Origin: Candidatus Cloacimonetes bacterium 4572_55
GTDB taxonomy: Bacteria; 4572-55
Direction: 5' to 3'
Assembly: GCA_002084765.1 (NCBI GenBank)
Contig: NBMB01000037.1
Location: forward strand, 1-64,000
DNA length: 64,000 nucleotides
A program made the translations under genes and the position numbers. The notes beneath the pieces are model-generated. The model did no database searches. It saw nothing but the letters and a program-made list of their open reading frames with translations, and was not told the DNA's origin. Shown here in pieces: positions 49,479-60,420 of this stretch (position 1 is its first letter; each line of letters begins with the position of its first letter).

Positions 49479-51896
49479 TCAATAGAACGAGACATCCAAA
49501 TGACCCATGAGATTGACGAACAACTCCCTAATTTGAATGGGTTTTTTGATACAACCGTTAAAACCAGAAGAAATCGCGTGTTTCCTATTCTTTTCTGAGG
49601 CGTTGACTATTAATGCGATAATCGGCACATCTTCTAATTCTGGATTAGTTCGAATACGTTCAACCGTGTTATAGCTGTCCATTTTCGACATTTGCAAATC
49701 CATCAGGATGAGAGTCGGCTCTATTCGTTCAGCCAACTCAACCGCGTCCTCGCCTCCTTGAGATTCAAAAATTTTTGCCCTCGAACATTTCAATATCGCC
49801 TTGATTAACATTCGGTTGCTCTTGACATCATCTGCTATCAAGATCGTCGATGTATTAAAAACGATCCGCCGATAATCCAAACCGCTCGATGTTCCATAAG
49901 AATCTAAGACGCGCCCAGGAGCCTTGACACCTTTCAACTCCAACTCAAAAACGCTGCCTATATCTGGTTGGCTTTCGACTCGCACACTGCCGTTCATCAG
50001 TTCAACCCATTGTTTCACAATCGTGAGTCCCAGACCCGCGCCCTCATATTTCTGGCGGTACTGCTGAAAAGCGTCAAATATGGATTCTTGAATCTCGGGC
50101 TCAATGCCAATGCCCGTATCTTCCACAGAAATAATCAAATCAATTATATGCTTATGCAATTTGTGCGGAACCACGCGAACACTCAGTTTTACATGCCCTT
50201 TTTCTGTAAATTTTACTGCGTTTCCCACCAGATTGAGCAACACCTGGCGCAACCGGCGTTCGTCTATATGGACCTCTTTCGGAAGATCATCGGGCAAATC
50301 TAGAATAAAATCCACGTCTTTTTGCATGAGTTTCAACAAAAAAGCATGCTTGACTTCCTCCATCACAAGCCGCAGATTGCTCAGTACAGGCTTAGATTTC
50401 AGCTTCCCGGATTCAATACCAGCCAGATCAAGAATATCATTAAGGAGCTTTAACAAAGTTTTCCCGCTGATTTCAATGGATTTCAGATATTCACGATACA
50501 CTTTATTTCGGGTTTTATTGTGCAGAATTTGAGAAAACCCCAACACCGAGTTCAACGGAGTGCGAATTTCGTGAGACATGCTTGATAAAAACGCGCTTTT
50601 CGCCTGGTTAGCACTCTCAGCCATATCCTTAGCTCGCACCAACTCCCGCTCTGTCTGCTTAAGATACGTAATATCAGTTTCGCTCACCAAAATATGGGAA
50701 AAGTCCTTGGACTTTTTTGGAATCCTTACAGACATTAAAAGAGTCATGCGCCGCCCTTTCAGGGTTTTGCCCTCAATCTCGGTTTCAAAAATATCGGAGC
50801 CGCTAGCCATTTCAACCAATACTTTTTTGAAAATACAGCAAGAATGCGAGGAAAAAATCTTTTTAAAAGAACCAAGCAGTTGGTCTTTACTGTCTGCCTC
50901 GTAGAATTGCAACGTCACTTGATTCACATCCCATATTTTGATCTCTTTTGCCAATCGGATCACAGCATCCGGGTTCTTATCTAAGTATTCTTTGAGATCG
51001 TCCGCTCCGGATACAGGCAACGCGCGCACTCTTTGCATAACCCTGGAAAAGTCCGTATCCCAAAGAGACACCGTAGTGGACTGGAAGATATTCTTAAACC
51101 GTTCCCGACTGGCGCGGAGTTGATCTTCCTTTTTTTTTCGCTCGGTTATATCCTCACATGCGGTCACAACGCCGACAATCTCGTCCTTTTCATCCTTGAT
51201 AACAGTCGAAATGAGCTGAACCGGAAACTCATGACCATCCTTGCGCAGATTGACGCTTTCCCGGTTCCATCTCCCAAACGTTCGCATTTGATCTTGTGTC
51301 ACATCGCCCCATAACTCCCTGGGGGCAAAGTTTTGGACATTCTGACCGAGCAGTTCCTCGGTCCTATATCCGTGCATATCAGCTATAGCTTGATTGACAT
51401 AAATGATCTTCCGATCCACGTCGCTGATGGCAATGCCCAGTTGCATGGTCTCAACGGATTTTTTGAGCAACAACAACTCGCTCTCTTTTGACTTCAACGC
51501 TTCGTCCGCTTCTTTTTTCAGAATCTGATTTCTGGCGCGTTGCACCGATATTTTAAGCCGAATTTTAAGCATTTTCGTATGAAACGGCTTGCCGATATAG
51601 TCATCAGCCCCGGCATCCAAAATAATTTCCAGGTCCTCCGGCTTTAATGTCCCAGTCACAACCAAAATGGCCGTATATTGCCCCTGTGGTTGCGCTCGCA
51701 CCCGACGGCACAACTCCAACCCATCTATACCGGGTAAACCCACATCTGTGACAATTAATGGGAAAAATTCGGCTTGATAACGCTCCAAAGCATCTTCGGC
51801 GTTCGTATACGCGATGGGTTCGTGCCCATTGTTCTCGATAATTTTGCTGATAAGTTTCAAGAAAATAAAATCATCCTCAATGATAAGTATTTTCAT
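49479..51896 (-). CDS. Hybrid histidine kinase: receiver-PAS-PAS-kinase-receiver
   Basis: 805 residues, soluble, with GGAGGATAAA before the ATG. Order: N-terminal receiver (1-120; IEDDF, TDVGLPG, KPF), PAS (about 145-265; IIYVNQAIADMHGY), a second PAS-like domain (270-425), HisKA with [15 protein letters not shown] (H442), HATPase (NLVGNAVKFTEKG, GAGLGLTIVKQW) and a C-terminal receiver (about 680-800; ADDVKSN, LMDLQMSKMD, KKP). It is last of four co-oriented signalling genes and likely receives phosphate from, or passes it to, the Hpt-bearing kinase upstream. No DNA-binding output is present. Confidence 0.92.
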   Translation of the reverse strand: MKILIIEDDFIFLKLISKIIENNGHEPIAYTNAEDALERYQAEFFPLIVTDVGLPGIDGLELCRRVRAQPQGQYTAILVVTGTLKPEDLEIILDAGADDYIGKPFHTKMLKIRLKISVQRARNQILKKEADEALKSKESELLLLKKSVETMQLGIAISDVDRKIIYVNQAIADMHGYRTEELLGQNVQNFAPRELWGDVTQDQMRTFGRWNRESVNLRKDGHEFPVQLISTVIKDEKDEIVGVVTACEDITERKKKEDQLRASRERFKNIFQSTTVSLWDTDFSRVMQRVRALPVSGADDLKEYLDKNPDAVIRLAKEIKIWDVNQVTLQFYEADSKDQLLGSFKKIFSSHSCCIFKKVLVEMASGSDIFETEIEGKTLKGRRMTLLMSVRIPKKSKDFSHILVSETDITYLKQTERELVRAKDMAESANQAKSAFLSSMSHEIRTPLNSVLGFSQILHNKTRNKVYREYLKSIEISGKTLLKLLNDILDLAGIESGKLKSKPVLSNLRLVMEEVKHAFLLKLMQKDVDFILDLPDDLPKEVHIDERRLRQVLLNLVGNAVKFTEKGHVKLSVRVVPHKLHKHIIDLIISVEDTGIGIEPEIQESIFDAFQQYRQKYEGAGLGLTIVKQWVELMNGSVRVESQPDIGSVFELELKGVKAPGRVLDSYGTSSGLDYRRIVFNTSTILIADDVKSNRMLIKAILKCSRAKIFESQGGEDAVELAERIEPTLILMDLQMSKMDSYNTVERIRTNPELEDVPIIALIVNASEKNRKHAISSGFNGCIKKPIQIRELFVNLMGHLDVSFY

Positions 51897-51986
51897 TTTA
51901 TCCTCCTAATTGATTACAAATTTCATCTGAATTGATTATAAAAATTCATAAAAAATTTTAGCCTTATTGCGCTGCGACTTTTCGGC

Positions 51987-52361
51987 TTACTTTAACACTT
52001 TCAGCATGGTTACAGATAACGAGCGCGAATCAAAGCCTTGTTTGCTGAAACAGGGAGTGGATTTTAAATCCAGATCGGTAATATTGTCCGGACTGGCAGT
52101 CAAAAATATAATCGGCACAACGGACCGTACGCGAATTCGACGGGCGGCTTCCATACCGTCAATTTCGCCAGCCAGACCAATGTCCAACAATATCACATCC
52201 GGACGCAACGATGGGAAAAGTTGGACCGCGTCTTCCCCTGTATCGACCGCGCCAACCACCTCGCAATTCCAACGACTCAGCATCCGATTTAAAATACGCA
52301 CGGTTATCTTATTATCTTCGACAATTAAGACCTTAATACCTCTTAATCTTGATATATCCAT
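51987..52361 (-). CDS. Single-domain response regulator
   Basis: 124 residues forming one receiver domain: acidic pair in VLIVEDN, phospho-acceptor Asp in VILLDIGLAG, switch Thr in FLTAS. The usual lysine is in an odd setting (FSKQGF, not KPF). There is no output domain, so it may be a phosphate shuttle between the flanking hybrid kinases. It lies 38 bp after the large kinase and 90 bp before the next. Confidence 0.9.
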   Translation of the reverse strand: MDISRLRGIKVLIVEDNKITVRILNRMLSRWNCEVVGAVDTGEDAVQLFPSLRPDVILLDIGLAGEIDGMEAARRIRVRSVVPIIFLTASPDNITDLDLKSTPCFSKQGFDSRSLSVTMLKVLK

Positions 52362-52399
52362 ATTTCATCTACCTCTCAAATTATATCTCAAACTACCCA

Positions 52400-55300
52400 T
52401 CAAATAAATTTTTCTAATTCCAGCAATGTCAATTTATAAACATCGTTAAGTTCCATCAGAATTTGGTCAAAGTCATCCATTTTATTGCTTTTTCCCAGTT
52501 TCTCCAGATCCGCGCACAATTCAGCCATGGCCTTTGATCCCAGATTATAACACATGCCTTTGATAGCATGAGCCTTTTTCTGCAGCATATCCACATCGTG
52601 GGCTTTAACTGCCTGGTCCAGGATAGGAAGTAATCTTTCAGCTTCTTCCTTAAAATCCTGGATCATATCCGCAAGAAATCCCGGATCATCCGGGTCTTCC
52701 ATTTCTCTGAGATTATTGATAGCGTCCATATCAATAAAATCTTCGGTCGTTATTTCCATGGTATGTTCCTTTTTTAGAGTAGCTTCGCCTATATCTCCAT
52801 CAGCATTATGAACCATTGCGGATCCAAATTTGTTTATTATACGCTCTAATTCTTTTAATTGGACAGGTTTGCTCACAAAATCATCCATACCTACCTTTAG
52901 GCATCGTTCCCGATATCCCTGTATGGCGTTGGCAGTCATTGCTACGATGACCGGTCGATTTTCCCCCCATCTCTCGATAATTTTGGCGGTCGCTTGCATC
53001 CCGTCCAGATGCGGCATTTGCATATCCATAAGAATCAGATCATACCTCTTGCGTTCCAACGCGGCGAGAGCCTTCTGACCATCAGGTGCCACATCGGATG
53101 TGTAGCCCAAAAATTTTAACATGCGCTGGGCAACCTTGACATTAGACTCGATATCCTCCGCCATCAGGATTCTCAACGGAAACGTCTCACTCAGTTTTTT
53201 ATCGGTTTTAAGGAGACGCTTTTCCATGTCGTGTTTCACGATTTTTCGATCAGCCAGAATGTTGCATGCTACCTCAAAAAGCTGAGCCTGTTTAACCGGC
53301 TTGGAAATATAAGCCGAAATAAAATCGCCAACGAGCGCGGCACTCTGGAGTTGGTTTCCAATGGAAGAACTCAAGATCAGGATAGGCAGGTTATCGTTAG
53401 AAATAGTTTTGCGAATCTCTTGGCACATCTCCATCCCGTCCATTTCTGGCATGTGAAAATCGGAGACAATGAGATCAAACGATCGCCAATCTTCAAGGAT
53501 ATCTAAAGCCTCCCGAGCAGACGCCACGTCCACCGGAATGGCTCCCCAGTGCTGAAATTGCAACATCAGGATGCGACGATTTATATGGTTGTCATCGACG
53601 ATCAAAATCCGCTTCTCCTTTATGTCTGGCGCGACGCCTGTCTGATAGTCCTCTTCTCGTCCCGGATCCGGGGTGGTTTTTATCGTAAAATGAAAGGTCG
53701 ATCCCTTATCTTCTTCGCTTTCAACCCAAATTTTACCGCCCATCAGTTCCGATAATTTTTTGCAAATTGCCAGGCCCAGCCCGGTGCCGCCATATTTACG
53801 CGTAGTGGACGAATCCGCCTGACTAAATACCTGGAATAGCCTATCCAACTTGTCAGGAGAAATACCAATGCCAGAATCCTGCACCGAGAATTGTAACATG
53901 ATCTCCGAATTTTTTTGGGATAGATCCGATGAACTGAGTAAACTGTCGCTTTTCTCAGCCAAAGAAACGTGAACATAAACTTCGCCTCGCTCGGTGAATT
54001 TGAGAGAGTTCCCGACCAGGTTGACCAGAATTTGACGCAGACGGATCGGATCGCCGTGGATCCAGACCGGCACGTCCGGTTCCAAGTAATACACCAGGTC
54101 CAGCCCCTGCTCTTCTGCTTTCATGCGGGACAGATTGTACACCTCTTCGATGATCGTATATAATTGCAAATGCTGGCATTCCAATTCCAATTTACCAGAT
54201 TCAATCCGAGAAAAGTCCAAGATGTCATTAATGATAATCAATAAATTTTCACCGCTGACACGGATTGTCTCGACAAATTCTCTCTGGTCATGGGAGAGTT
54301 TTGTGGTCATAAGCAACTCGGTCATGCCGATAACGCCATTCATGGGAGTTCTAATCTCGTGGCTCATGGTGGCGAGAAATTCGGACTTGGCTTGTGTAGA
54401 ATTTTCCGCCGCATCCCTGGCGACCGTCAATTCCTGCTGTTGCGCTTCCAATTCCTCATTAGACACATACAGTTCTTCAGCTTGTTCCTGAGCATATTCG
54501 ACCAATTTTTTCATTTCCATACGTGACTGGGCAGAATTAAATGCGATAGCAATATTGTCGGAAGCGCGATTGATAAACTCAAGCTGGGTGGATGTGATTT
54601 CTTGAAACATACCCAACTCAACCACGGCTTTGACCATGCCTTCATAAAGAAACGGAACGATCAGAAGATAGGTCGGCGCACTGGATCCCAGCCCGGATTT
54701 CACCGTGAGATAATGGTCTGGGATATTTCTTCGGGAGATGATTTCTTTATCAGCCGCGGCTTGACCAATCAACCCCTCGCCAACCTTAATTGTTTTTGGG
54801 GTATACGATCCAACCGAATACGCGTATGCGCTCGTTAGCTCAAGATCGGCACTTTCATTTATAACATATAAAGCCCCAATAGACGCGTTAAAATATCTGG
54901 CTAAAAAATGAATCACATTTTGCGCCAGGTCTTGAATGGACAATTCGCCCCGCATTTGGTCGTTTAATTCCGTCTGTCCGGTTTTCAGCCAGCTCTGCGC
55001 CTTGATCTCTTCCATCATGTCCCGAATATTTATCACCATATGCCGAAAAGCCTGGTTGAGAATATCCTGCTTGGATTTCGGATTTACTTGAACCTGCAAA
55101 TTACCGTGTGATATCTTCTCAGCGACGTCGGAAATTTCCTTGATGTACGTTGTCATCTTTTTAATGGAAAGCAGCAATTGCCCGATCTCGTCCGTAGATT
55201 CGACCTCAATATAAACGTCTAAATCGCCTTCAGATACCTGGTTTGCAACCCGAACCAAGGTTTTTATCGGTCTCACTATGGAGCGGGTGATAAAAAAAGA

Positions 55301-55936
55301 GAAAAGCGTGGTGACGATAAATAGTCCCAAACTCGATCCCGTCATAAGCAAAATATTTTTTTTAACAGAGATCGCCACATTTTCTTCAATATCAATTATC
55401 TTGAGTTCCATTGAGTTTACTGAGTTCCCCAACTGATTCATGAATCGATCATATCTGAACAGTTGAGCATTGTCAGCGAGCTCTTTTGACCGAGCTATAT
55501 TCCCTTCAATTACTGCGGGAATCAACTCATTCAAAGCTGTTCCTCTAAATAACCACCAGGTTAATCTCGCGTCATAAACAGCGATACTGACGATTTCGTC
55601 CTCCACAACCAGCTCTATAATTTTCTCAAATTCTGCATCTATCTCAGGATAAATCTCTTCGATTTCCAATTGTATTTGCTTTTTCTTATCGCTATCTATT
55701 TGGTTCATCAGCTTCTCTGTGAGCATCTGAATTTTATTTAACCTTGATTCTAAAAAATATATGCTGATAATAGAATTTTTATAAAGTGTTATTTTTGTAT
55801 CAAGTTCGCCATGCACTTTTACTGTATTCAAAAGCCGAGTCGATAAAAATATAAAGATAGAAAATGAAACGAAAATAGATACATTTAATAAAATTAATTT
55901 TGTTCCTATTTTAAAATTCTTAATACAATTTAGCAT
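52400..55936 (-). CDS. Membrane hybrid histidine kinase with HAMP, GAF, two receivers and Hpt
   Basis: 1178 residues, AAGGAG before the ATG. A membrane segment (about 13-33), a helical periplasmic sensor (35-195) and a second membrane segment (about 197-218) lead to HAMP ([13 protein letters not shown]) and a second HAMP-like linker, GAF (about 325-480), a coiled coil, HisKA with [15 protein letters not shown] (H526), HATPase ([25 protein letters not shown]), receiver 1 ([20 protein letters not shown]), receiver 2 ([19 protein letters not shown]) and an Hpt domain with AHAIKG (H1123). All relay residues are present. It starts 10 bp after a PstS-like lipoprotein gene, which may be its periplasmic sensing partner. 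Confidence 0.94.
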   Translation of the reverse strand: MLNCIKNFKIGTKLILLNVSIFVSFSIFIFLSTRLLNTVKVHGELDTKITLYKNSIISIYFLESRLNKIQMLTEKLMNQIDSDKKKQIQLEIEEIYPEIDAEFEKIIELVVEDEIVSIAVYDARLTWWLFRGTALNELIPAVIEGNIARSKELADNAQLFRYDRFMNQLGNSVNSMELKIIDIEENVAISVKKNILLMTGSSLGLFIVTTLFSFFITRSIVRPIKTLVRVANQVSEGDLDVYIEVESTDEIGQLLLSIKKMTTYIKEISDVAEKISHGNLQVQVNPKSKQDILNQAFRHMVINIRDMMEEIKAQSWLKTGQTELNDQMRGELSIQDLAQNVIHFLARYFNASIGALYVINESADLELTSAYAYSVGSYTPKTIKVGEGLIGQAAADKEIISRRNIPDHYLTVKSGLGSSAPTYLLIVPFLYEGMVKAVVELGMFQEITSTQLEFINRASDNIAIAFNSAQSRMEMKKLVEYAQEQAEELYVSNEELEAQQQELTVARDAAENSTQAKSEFLATMSHEIRTPMNGVIGMTELLMTTKLSHDQREFVETIRVSGENLLIIINDILDFSRIESGKLELECQHLQLYTIIEEVYNLSRMKAEEQGLDLVYYLEPDVPVWIHGDPIRLRQILVNLVGNSLKFTERGEVYVHVSLAEKSDSLLSSSDLSQKNSEIMLQFSVQDSGIGISPDKLDRLFQVFSQADSSTTRKYGGTGLGLAICKKLSELMGGKIWVESEEDKGSTFHFTIKTTPDPGREEDYQTGVAPDIKEKRILIVDDNHINRRILMLQFQHWGAIPVDVASAREALDILEDWRSFDLIVSDFHMPEMDGMEMCQEIRKTISNDNLPILILSSSIGNQLQSAALVGDFISAYISKPVKQAQLFEVACNILADRKIVKHDMEKRLLKTDKKLSETFPLRILMAEDIESNVKVAQRMLKFLGYTSDVAPDGQKALAALERKRYDLILMDMQMPHLDGMQATAKIIERWGENRPVIVAMTANAIQGYRERCLKVGMDDFVSKPVQLKELERIINKFGSAMVHNADGDIGEATLKKEHTMEITTEDFIDMDAINNLREMEDPDDPGFLADMIQDFKEEAERLLPILDQAVKAHDVDMLQKKAHAIKGMCYNLGSKAMAELCADLEKLGKSNKMDDFDQILMELNDVYKLTLLELEKFI

Positions 55937-55946
55937 GACTTACTCC

Positions 55947-56816
55947 TTATTTTTGATGTTTTGGAGACATAGATTTTGAAGACCGAATCGGCATGAATTT
56001 CTCGGAGACAATCGCTTGTCCCTCAGGCGTCAGAATAAAATCAAAAAACTGACGAGCGGCTCCTCTCGGTAATTCTTTAGACAACAAAATCAGGGGTCGG
56101 CTCAAGCTGTACGATCCCGATTTTACATTCCCGTAAGAAGGTTCAATATTGTTAATAGAAATTGTTTCCACACCGACCATATCAAAAGAAAGCGAGGCAT
56201 GGGTGATCGAGTTTTCGTCCGCGGCAACATATTTTACGCAATCGTGAGGTTTATCAATCTCTTTTGTCACGCCAAAATCCGCGCCGTCTAACGCCATTTT
56301 TCTAAAAATTTCAATCGTCGCTCTTCCGCCGCCGCATCGTATTTCGGTAACAACCACAATTTCCGCGTCGTTCCCGCCGACCTCTTTCCAGTTGGTAATT
56401 TTCCCTGTAAAAATGCCTTTGACCTGTTTCTTGGAAAGGTTACAAACCGGATTTTTGCCATTCACAAAAATAACAATCGCATCATACCCAATAATTTGGT
56501 AGTAGGGCTGTTGTTGGAGCTCCTCTTTTCTTAAAGCGCGAGACATCCCTCCAATATCAACCGTGCCGAATACAACTGCCTTAAATCCATTTTCAGAACC
56601 TAACAGACTGATAGAGCTAAACTTAATCTTTGTTTTTTCTTCAAACACTGTGGCTGCTTTCGGCATGATGCCTTCACCAATAGTCGATGAACCTTCATAA
56701 GAAAGCGGTTTTATTTCCTCTGTTTTTTTCCCGCATCCACTGAGGGATACGAATACAAAACCACTTAACAGTAGTAAAATTGTCGCTACATGAATCGCTT
56801 TATCTCCACTTCTCAT
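55947..56816 (-). CDS. PstS-like periplasmic binding lipoprotein
   Basis: 289 residues with perfect GGAGGTGAAAT ribosome site. A signal ending in LSGC (C28) indicates a lipoprotein. The body has the PstS/SphX class signature SYEGSSTIGEGIMPKAA, VDIGGMSRAL, YDAIVIFVNGKNPV, IFTGKITNWKEVGG, ending in TPEGQAIV. Such proteins bind phosphate or a similar anion. No pstC, pstA, pstB or phoU gene follows; instead it leads an operon with hybrid kinases, so sensing rather than uptake is likely. The ligand is inferred only from the family. Confidence 0.9.
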   Translation of the reverse strand: MRSGDKAIHVATILLLLSGFVFVSLSGCGKKTEEIKPLSYEGSSTIGEGIMPKAATVFEEKTKIKFSSISLLGSENGFKAVVFGTVDIGGMSRALRKEELQQQPYYQIIGYDAIVIFVNGKNPVCNLSKKQVKGIFTGKITNWKEVGGNDAEIVVVTEIRCGGGRATIEIFRKMALDGADFGVTKEIDKPHDCVKYVAADENSITHASLSFDMVGVETISINNIEPSYGNVKSGSYSLSRPLILLSKELPRGAARQFFDFILTPEGQAIVSEKFMPIRSSKSMSPKHQK

Positions 56817-56862
56817 ATTTCACCTCCATATCTCACTTCCGAATTACAAAAAAATACAAATG

Positions 56863-56897
56863 ACGAAATTCGATCCGCAAATTACGCAAATTATCGC
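56863..56897. repeat. Dispersed repeat fragment, copy D
   Basis: ACGAAATTCGATCCGCAAATTACGC with AAATTATCGC matches the core of copies A and B. It overlaps the last codons and stop of tatD. Confidence 0.65.
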
Positions 56898-57673
56898 TCT
56901 TTGATCGGTATTTCCGACTCTATCCGAAAAAAACGGGACGCGTTCCGATATGTTGTTTCCTCGACCTCTTGCAGAGAGACATTTTTCACCTCCGCCACTT
57001 TTTTCGCTACATACAGGATATGAGACGGCTCGTTCCTTTTCCCTCGATAGGGTGCTGGGGTGAGATAGGGACAATCGGTTTCAATAACGATCTCGGAAAG
57101 TGGGATATGCGCCAGAATATCCGGTGCCACGCTTTTTTTGAACGTCAACGAGCCGCCAAAAGCCAGCATATATCCTCGTTTCAGAGCTATTTTCGCCATC
57201 TCAAGATCGCCGGAAAAGCAATGCAACAGCACGTTCCGAGCGTTTTCTTCCTTCAGAACGCGCATCACATCTTCATGCGCGTCACGGTCGTGGATCACGA
57301 TTGGGAGGTCCATTTTTTGGGCGAGACGAATCTGCGTGCGGAACACCTCTTGCTGCGTATCACGTGGAGAGAGATCATAATGATAATCCAATCCGATCTC
57401 GCCGACAGCGACACTATTTTCATCTTCCGCCAATTCCGCCAGCCGGTCCAGATGAGTTGGGGTCCATGTTTTTGCGTCGTGAGGATGCACACCGATCGCG
57501 CAATAGATTTTGGGGTAGCGTCTCGCCAGCGTGACCGCGGCTTCGCTACTCGGCAGATCAAATCCGACTTCTACGAGCCGATCCACGCGGTTATCAAACG
57601 CTCGCTGAATCGTATCTTCTCGATCCAGATCATATTTTTCATGATTGACATGGGTGTGCGTATCAAATAGCAT
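56891..57673 (-). CDS. tatD: TatD-family metal-dependent hydrolase
   Basis: 260 residues of a TIM-barrel metal hydrolase. Metal ligands: HTH near residues 6-8 (DTHTHVN), Glu in VAVGEIGLDYH, His in IVIHDRDA, His in LLHCFSG, and Asp in IETDCPYL. TatD-type enzymes have 3'-5' DNase activity and some act in DNA repair or D-amino-acid-tRNA editing; the precise substrate is not set by sequence. The final codons run into dispersed-repeat copy D, and a second repeat-like stretch (57690-57740) lies upstream of its start. Confidence 0.95.
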   Translation of the reverse strand: MLFDTHTHVNHEKYDLDREDTIQRAFDNRVDRLVEVGFDLPSSEAAVTLARRYPKIYCAIGVHPHDAKTWTPTHLDRLAELAEDENSVAVGEIGLDYHYDLSPRDTQQEVFRTQIRLAQKMDLPIVIHDRDAHEDVMRVLKEENARNVLLHCFSGDLEMAKIALKRGYMLAFGGSLTFKKSVAPDILAHIPLSEIVIETDCPYLTPAPYRGKRNEPSHILYVAKKVAEVKNVSLQEVEETTYRNASRFFRIESEIPIKER

Positions 57674-57781
57674 ATTTCATCCTAAGATAATGGTTAATGA
57701 AGAATGGATAATGAATAATTAAAAGTTACATAACTTATTTTATATCAACAAAATAGCGAGAATAAGAAACTATGATTTTTC

Positions 57782-57810
57782 TTGACTTCCTACGGTCTAC
57801 GCGTTATAAT
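57782..57810 (+). promoter_or_regulatory. Sigma-70-type promoter
   Basis: TTGACT at 57782-57787 and TATAAT at 57805-57810 with a 17-bp spacer, about 120 bp ahead of the secreted-protein gene. Confidence 0.75.
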
Positions 57811-57933
57811 ATAGTCTGTAACATGCGAATTGTCAATCCGATATTATCCAAAACACCGACGATTTGGAACTCGCGTTACAAAGTTATTTCATGATTCGTC
57901 ATAGTGAACACATCCCTGTTTGGAGGAATGCTT

Positions 57934-60417
57934 TTGTCAAATCGAGCTATACGACGAATTTCCTTTATCTTTTTTATTCTATTTATCGGTCTATTTATCG
58001 GACTATCAAGGGAAGCGTTTTGTCAGGAATTAGTTTGGCAGCCTTATATTCGCGTGGACAGCAATGAACTGGGCGAGCGTGATCAAAGCCCGAAGGTTGT
58101 TATAACGGATCAAGGCAGCGCCTCGGCGATATGGAAAAAAGTCACGATTTCTGGAGAATTTCTGCTCGTCAGGCAGATCATGCCCGATATTACCCCTGCC
58201 GATACAATCACGGGTCCAGTCAGTCGGATCGACAACTTTTCTGCGACGTCTTTGGATGCGGATAATCTGGTTGTCTGTTGGCAATATGGCACAGAAAATA
58301 TCCATAGCCGAATCTATGAATCCACGTCAGACACCTGGCGTGAGTCTTTTACGCTCCCGAACTCGGATCAAACAGTATCCATGCCTTTTCTGCACGAGAC
58401 CATAGACGGGAATGTGTGGCTGATCTACTTCCATCTCAAATCGACATGGACGCTTATCTGCCGGCAATATGTAGATTTAGACGGGAACGGCATTCCGGAA
58501 TTTTTCTCTGATCCTCCTCAAGAAATCGCGTCTCTGTCCTCAATCCCCATTGCCCCGCCGGCTGCGACAAATGATCAGGACACGCTCTGGGTGTCGTGGA
58601 CCGAGCGGGACATCTTGCCCTCGGAACAATACCGGATTAAAACGTCAAGTCGAGTGCAATCGATCTGGTCAGAGCCGGCGGACGTGTTCCAAAATCCTGA
58701 TCCTCTGACTGGATTATCGATTGCCTCTCAAAATTTGCCGGATCAGACAAATCGATTGTGGCTCGTTTGGACAACGGAATTTGAGAATCGAACGTTGGAG
58801 AAACAGATTTCGGTCAGCCACTGCGAAAACTGCGACGATTCACCTGACTGGACCTATCCCGACTTTCTACCGAGCCAATCCCTGATGAATGACCATCCTA
58901 CAATCGTCGCGGATAACTGGGGTCTTGTCTGGATCGGCTGGACCTCGGAAAGCGGCAACCGGACTATTCCGGATGACGACGTTATTTTCGGATTTTGGAA
59001 AGATAGTGATAACAATAGCGAATGGGAGGAAATCCTGGAGCGGAATAATCCCATGATCAACATCGGAGATGATCACTCGCCCTTTTTTGCGCATGATCAA
59101 AAAGAGCTCCTTGTGAGCGCGTGGATACAGGGTTCGGATGTATACGCGGCGATCGGCAACATGCGTCCGGATTGCCCATTGAGCGGATTTTATCCAGGGT
59201 TGGGAGAAGAAGTCGCCACCCAATCCTTTGATTTTCGCTGCGACTTTCCTCCTGGGCCGGAAGAGCTTCAGAAATTTGCGTTCTTTGCCTTTAGCGATAA
59301 TGTAGGCGAAACATTCATCTCGCTGTATGGAGAGAATGCTGTCCGGGTCGAGTTGGGGGACAATAAGAGCTATTCCTATCGGGTTCAAACGCTCGACAGC
59401 GAGGAACTCAATTCGGAATGGACGTCCGCGATGACGTTCTATGTAAACTCGGAACAGGAGCCGCCCCTGTTGACCGGCGATCTGACTGTGGACAATCTGC
59501 AAGAAGGCGTTGTTGATACCAATTTCCCCAGATTTCGTTGGGAAGTGCCCACTGATGCGGACCCGCTTGACGACGAGACCACGATCTCCTTTGAATTGCA
59601 AATTGACGCGTCCTTTGCCTTTGATTCGACCGATTTGCTTACATTTCCGATTCCAGAGCAGAGAGAATCGTATCAGATTTCTCAGGGACTTCCAGAAGAT
59701 AGTCAATTTTTTGCCCGCCTTCGAGCGATTGATAGGACGGGTCTTGTCTCAAATTGGATGCCAATTGTTGAATTTTTTGTCAATCGTTCCAATGACGCGC
59801 CCACGGTGGGATTGCTTTCACCTCAAGGAGGCGAGATCTTTTCAGGATTGACAAGTATCGAGTGGGAGACATCGGACAGCGAGTCTGATTCGTTGATAGT
59901 TGGCTTGGAGGTAAGTTTGGACGACGGCGACTCGTGGAGCCAACTGCCGAATGTGGATGAGAGAGGGATATCTCTTTCGGAAAATAGGGGGGATTATGCT
60001 GTGGATTTCAACAAATATGAAAGCTCCCATCAAGCGAGAATTCGTATAACTGTGACCGATTTCCCCGGATTTGCCTCAACCATTCAGACAAGCGGGAGCT
60101 TTACCATATCGAATCAGACGTTTAACTGTTTACCGAGGGTGATCTCCCCAAATTCTGCAAATAATGAAACGCAGATTTCGTTCACTTTGGAAAAATCCGC
60201 GGACGTATCGCTCAAAATATATAGTCTGGCAGGAAAATTAAAGCGTGTTCTGATCCAAGAGCAGTTTTTCAATAATGGATCATATACAAAAAGATGGGAC
60301 GGACGGGACGCAGACAATGGTCTTGTCCCGCCTCGCCCCTATTTATGCGTCCTGTCGATCAACGACGGGGAACAGATAAATATCCAGAGGATAAAAATCC
60401 TGGTCACTCCGAAATAG
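57934..60417 (+). CDS. Secreted beta-propeller/FN3-like protein with sorting domain
   Basis: About 827 residues. GTG 57904, ATG 57928 and TTG 57934 are in frame; GGAGG at 57922-57926 is properly spaced only for TTG 57934, the likely start. A signal peptide (RISFIFFILFIGLFIGL, cleavage near AFCQ) is followed by repeats with IWKK, VWLIYFHLK, LWVSWTER, LWLVWTTE and VWIGWTSE, spaced about 55-70 residues, which suggest a beta-propeller (about 40-410). Then FN3-like domains and a C-terminal FlgD/sorting domain (SLKIYSLAGKLKRVL, YTKRWDGRDADNG, RIKILVTPK). It should be exported like the giant protein and the subtilase; its ligand is unknown. It has its own promoter and converges with rtcA. Confidence 0.87.
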   Translation: MSNRAIRRISFIFFILFIGLFIGLSREAFCQELVWQPYIRVDSNELGERDQSPKVVITDQGSASAIWKKVTISGEFLLVRQIMPDITPADTITGPVSRIDNFSATSLDADNLVVCWQYGTENIHSRIYESTSDTWRESFTLPNSDQTVSMPFLHETIDGNVWLIYFHLKSTWTLICRQYVDLDGNGIPEFFSDPPQEIASLSSIPIAPPAATNDQDTLWVSWTERDILPSEQYRIKTSSRVQSIWSEPADVFQNPDPLTGLSIASQNLPDQTNRLWLVWTTEFENRTLEKQISVSHCENCDDSPDWTYPDFLPSQSLMNDHPTIVADNWGLVWIGWTSESGNRTIPDDDVIFGFWKDSDNNSEWEEILERNNPMINIGDDHSPFFAHDQKELLVSAWIQGSDVYAAIGNMRPDCPLSGFYPGLGEEVATQSFDFRCDFPPGPEELQKFAFFAFSDNVGETFISLYGENAVRVELGDNKSYSYRVQTLDSEELNSEWTSAMTFYVNSEQEPPLLTGDLTVDNLQEGVVDTNFPRFRWEVPTDADPLDDETTISFELQIDASFAFDSTDLLTFPIPEQRESYQISQGLPEDSQFFARLRAIDRTGLVSNWMPIVEFFVNRSNDAPTVGLLSPQGGEIFSGLTSIEWETSDSESDSLIVGLEVSLDDGDSWSQLPNVDERGISLSENRGDYAVDFNKYESSHQARIRITVTDFPGFASTIQTSGSFTISNQTFNCLPRVISPNSANNETQISFTLEKSADVSLKIYSLAGKLKRVLIQEQFFNNGSYTKRWDGRDADNGLVPPRPYLCVLSINDGEQINIQRIKILVTPK

Positions 60418-60420
60418 ACC

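Noticed and set aside
55947-56816. Part of a complete phosphate-uptake (pst) operon
   Set aside because: No permease, ATPase or phoU gene is adjacent; signalling genes follow instead.
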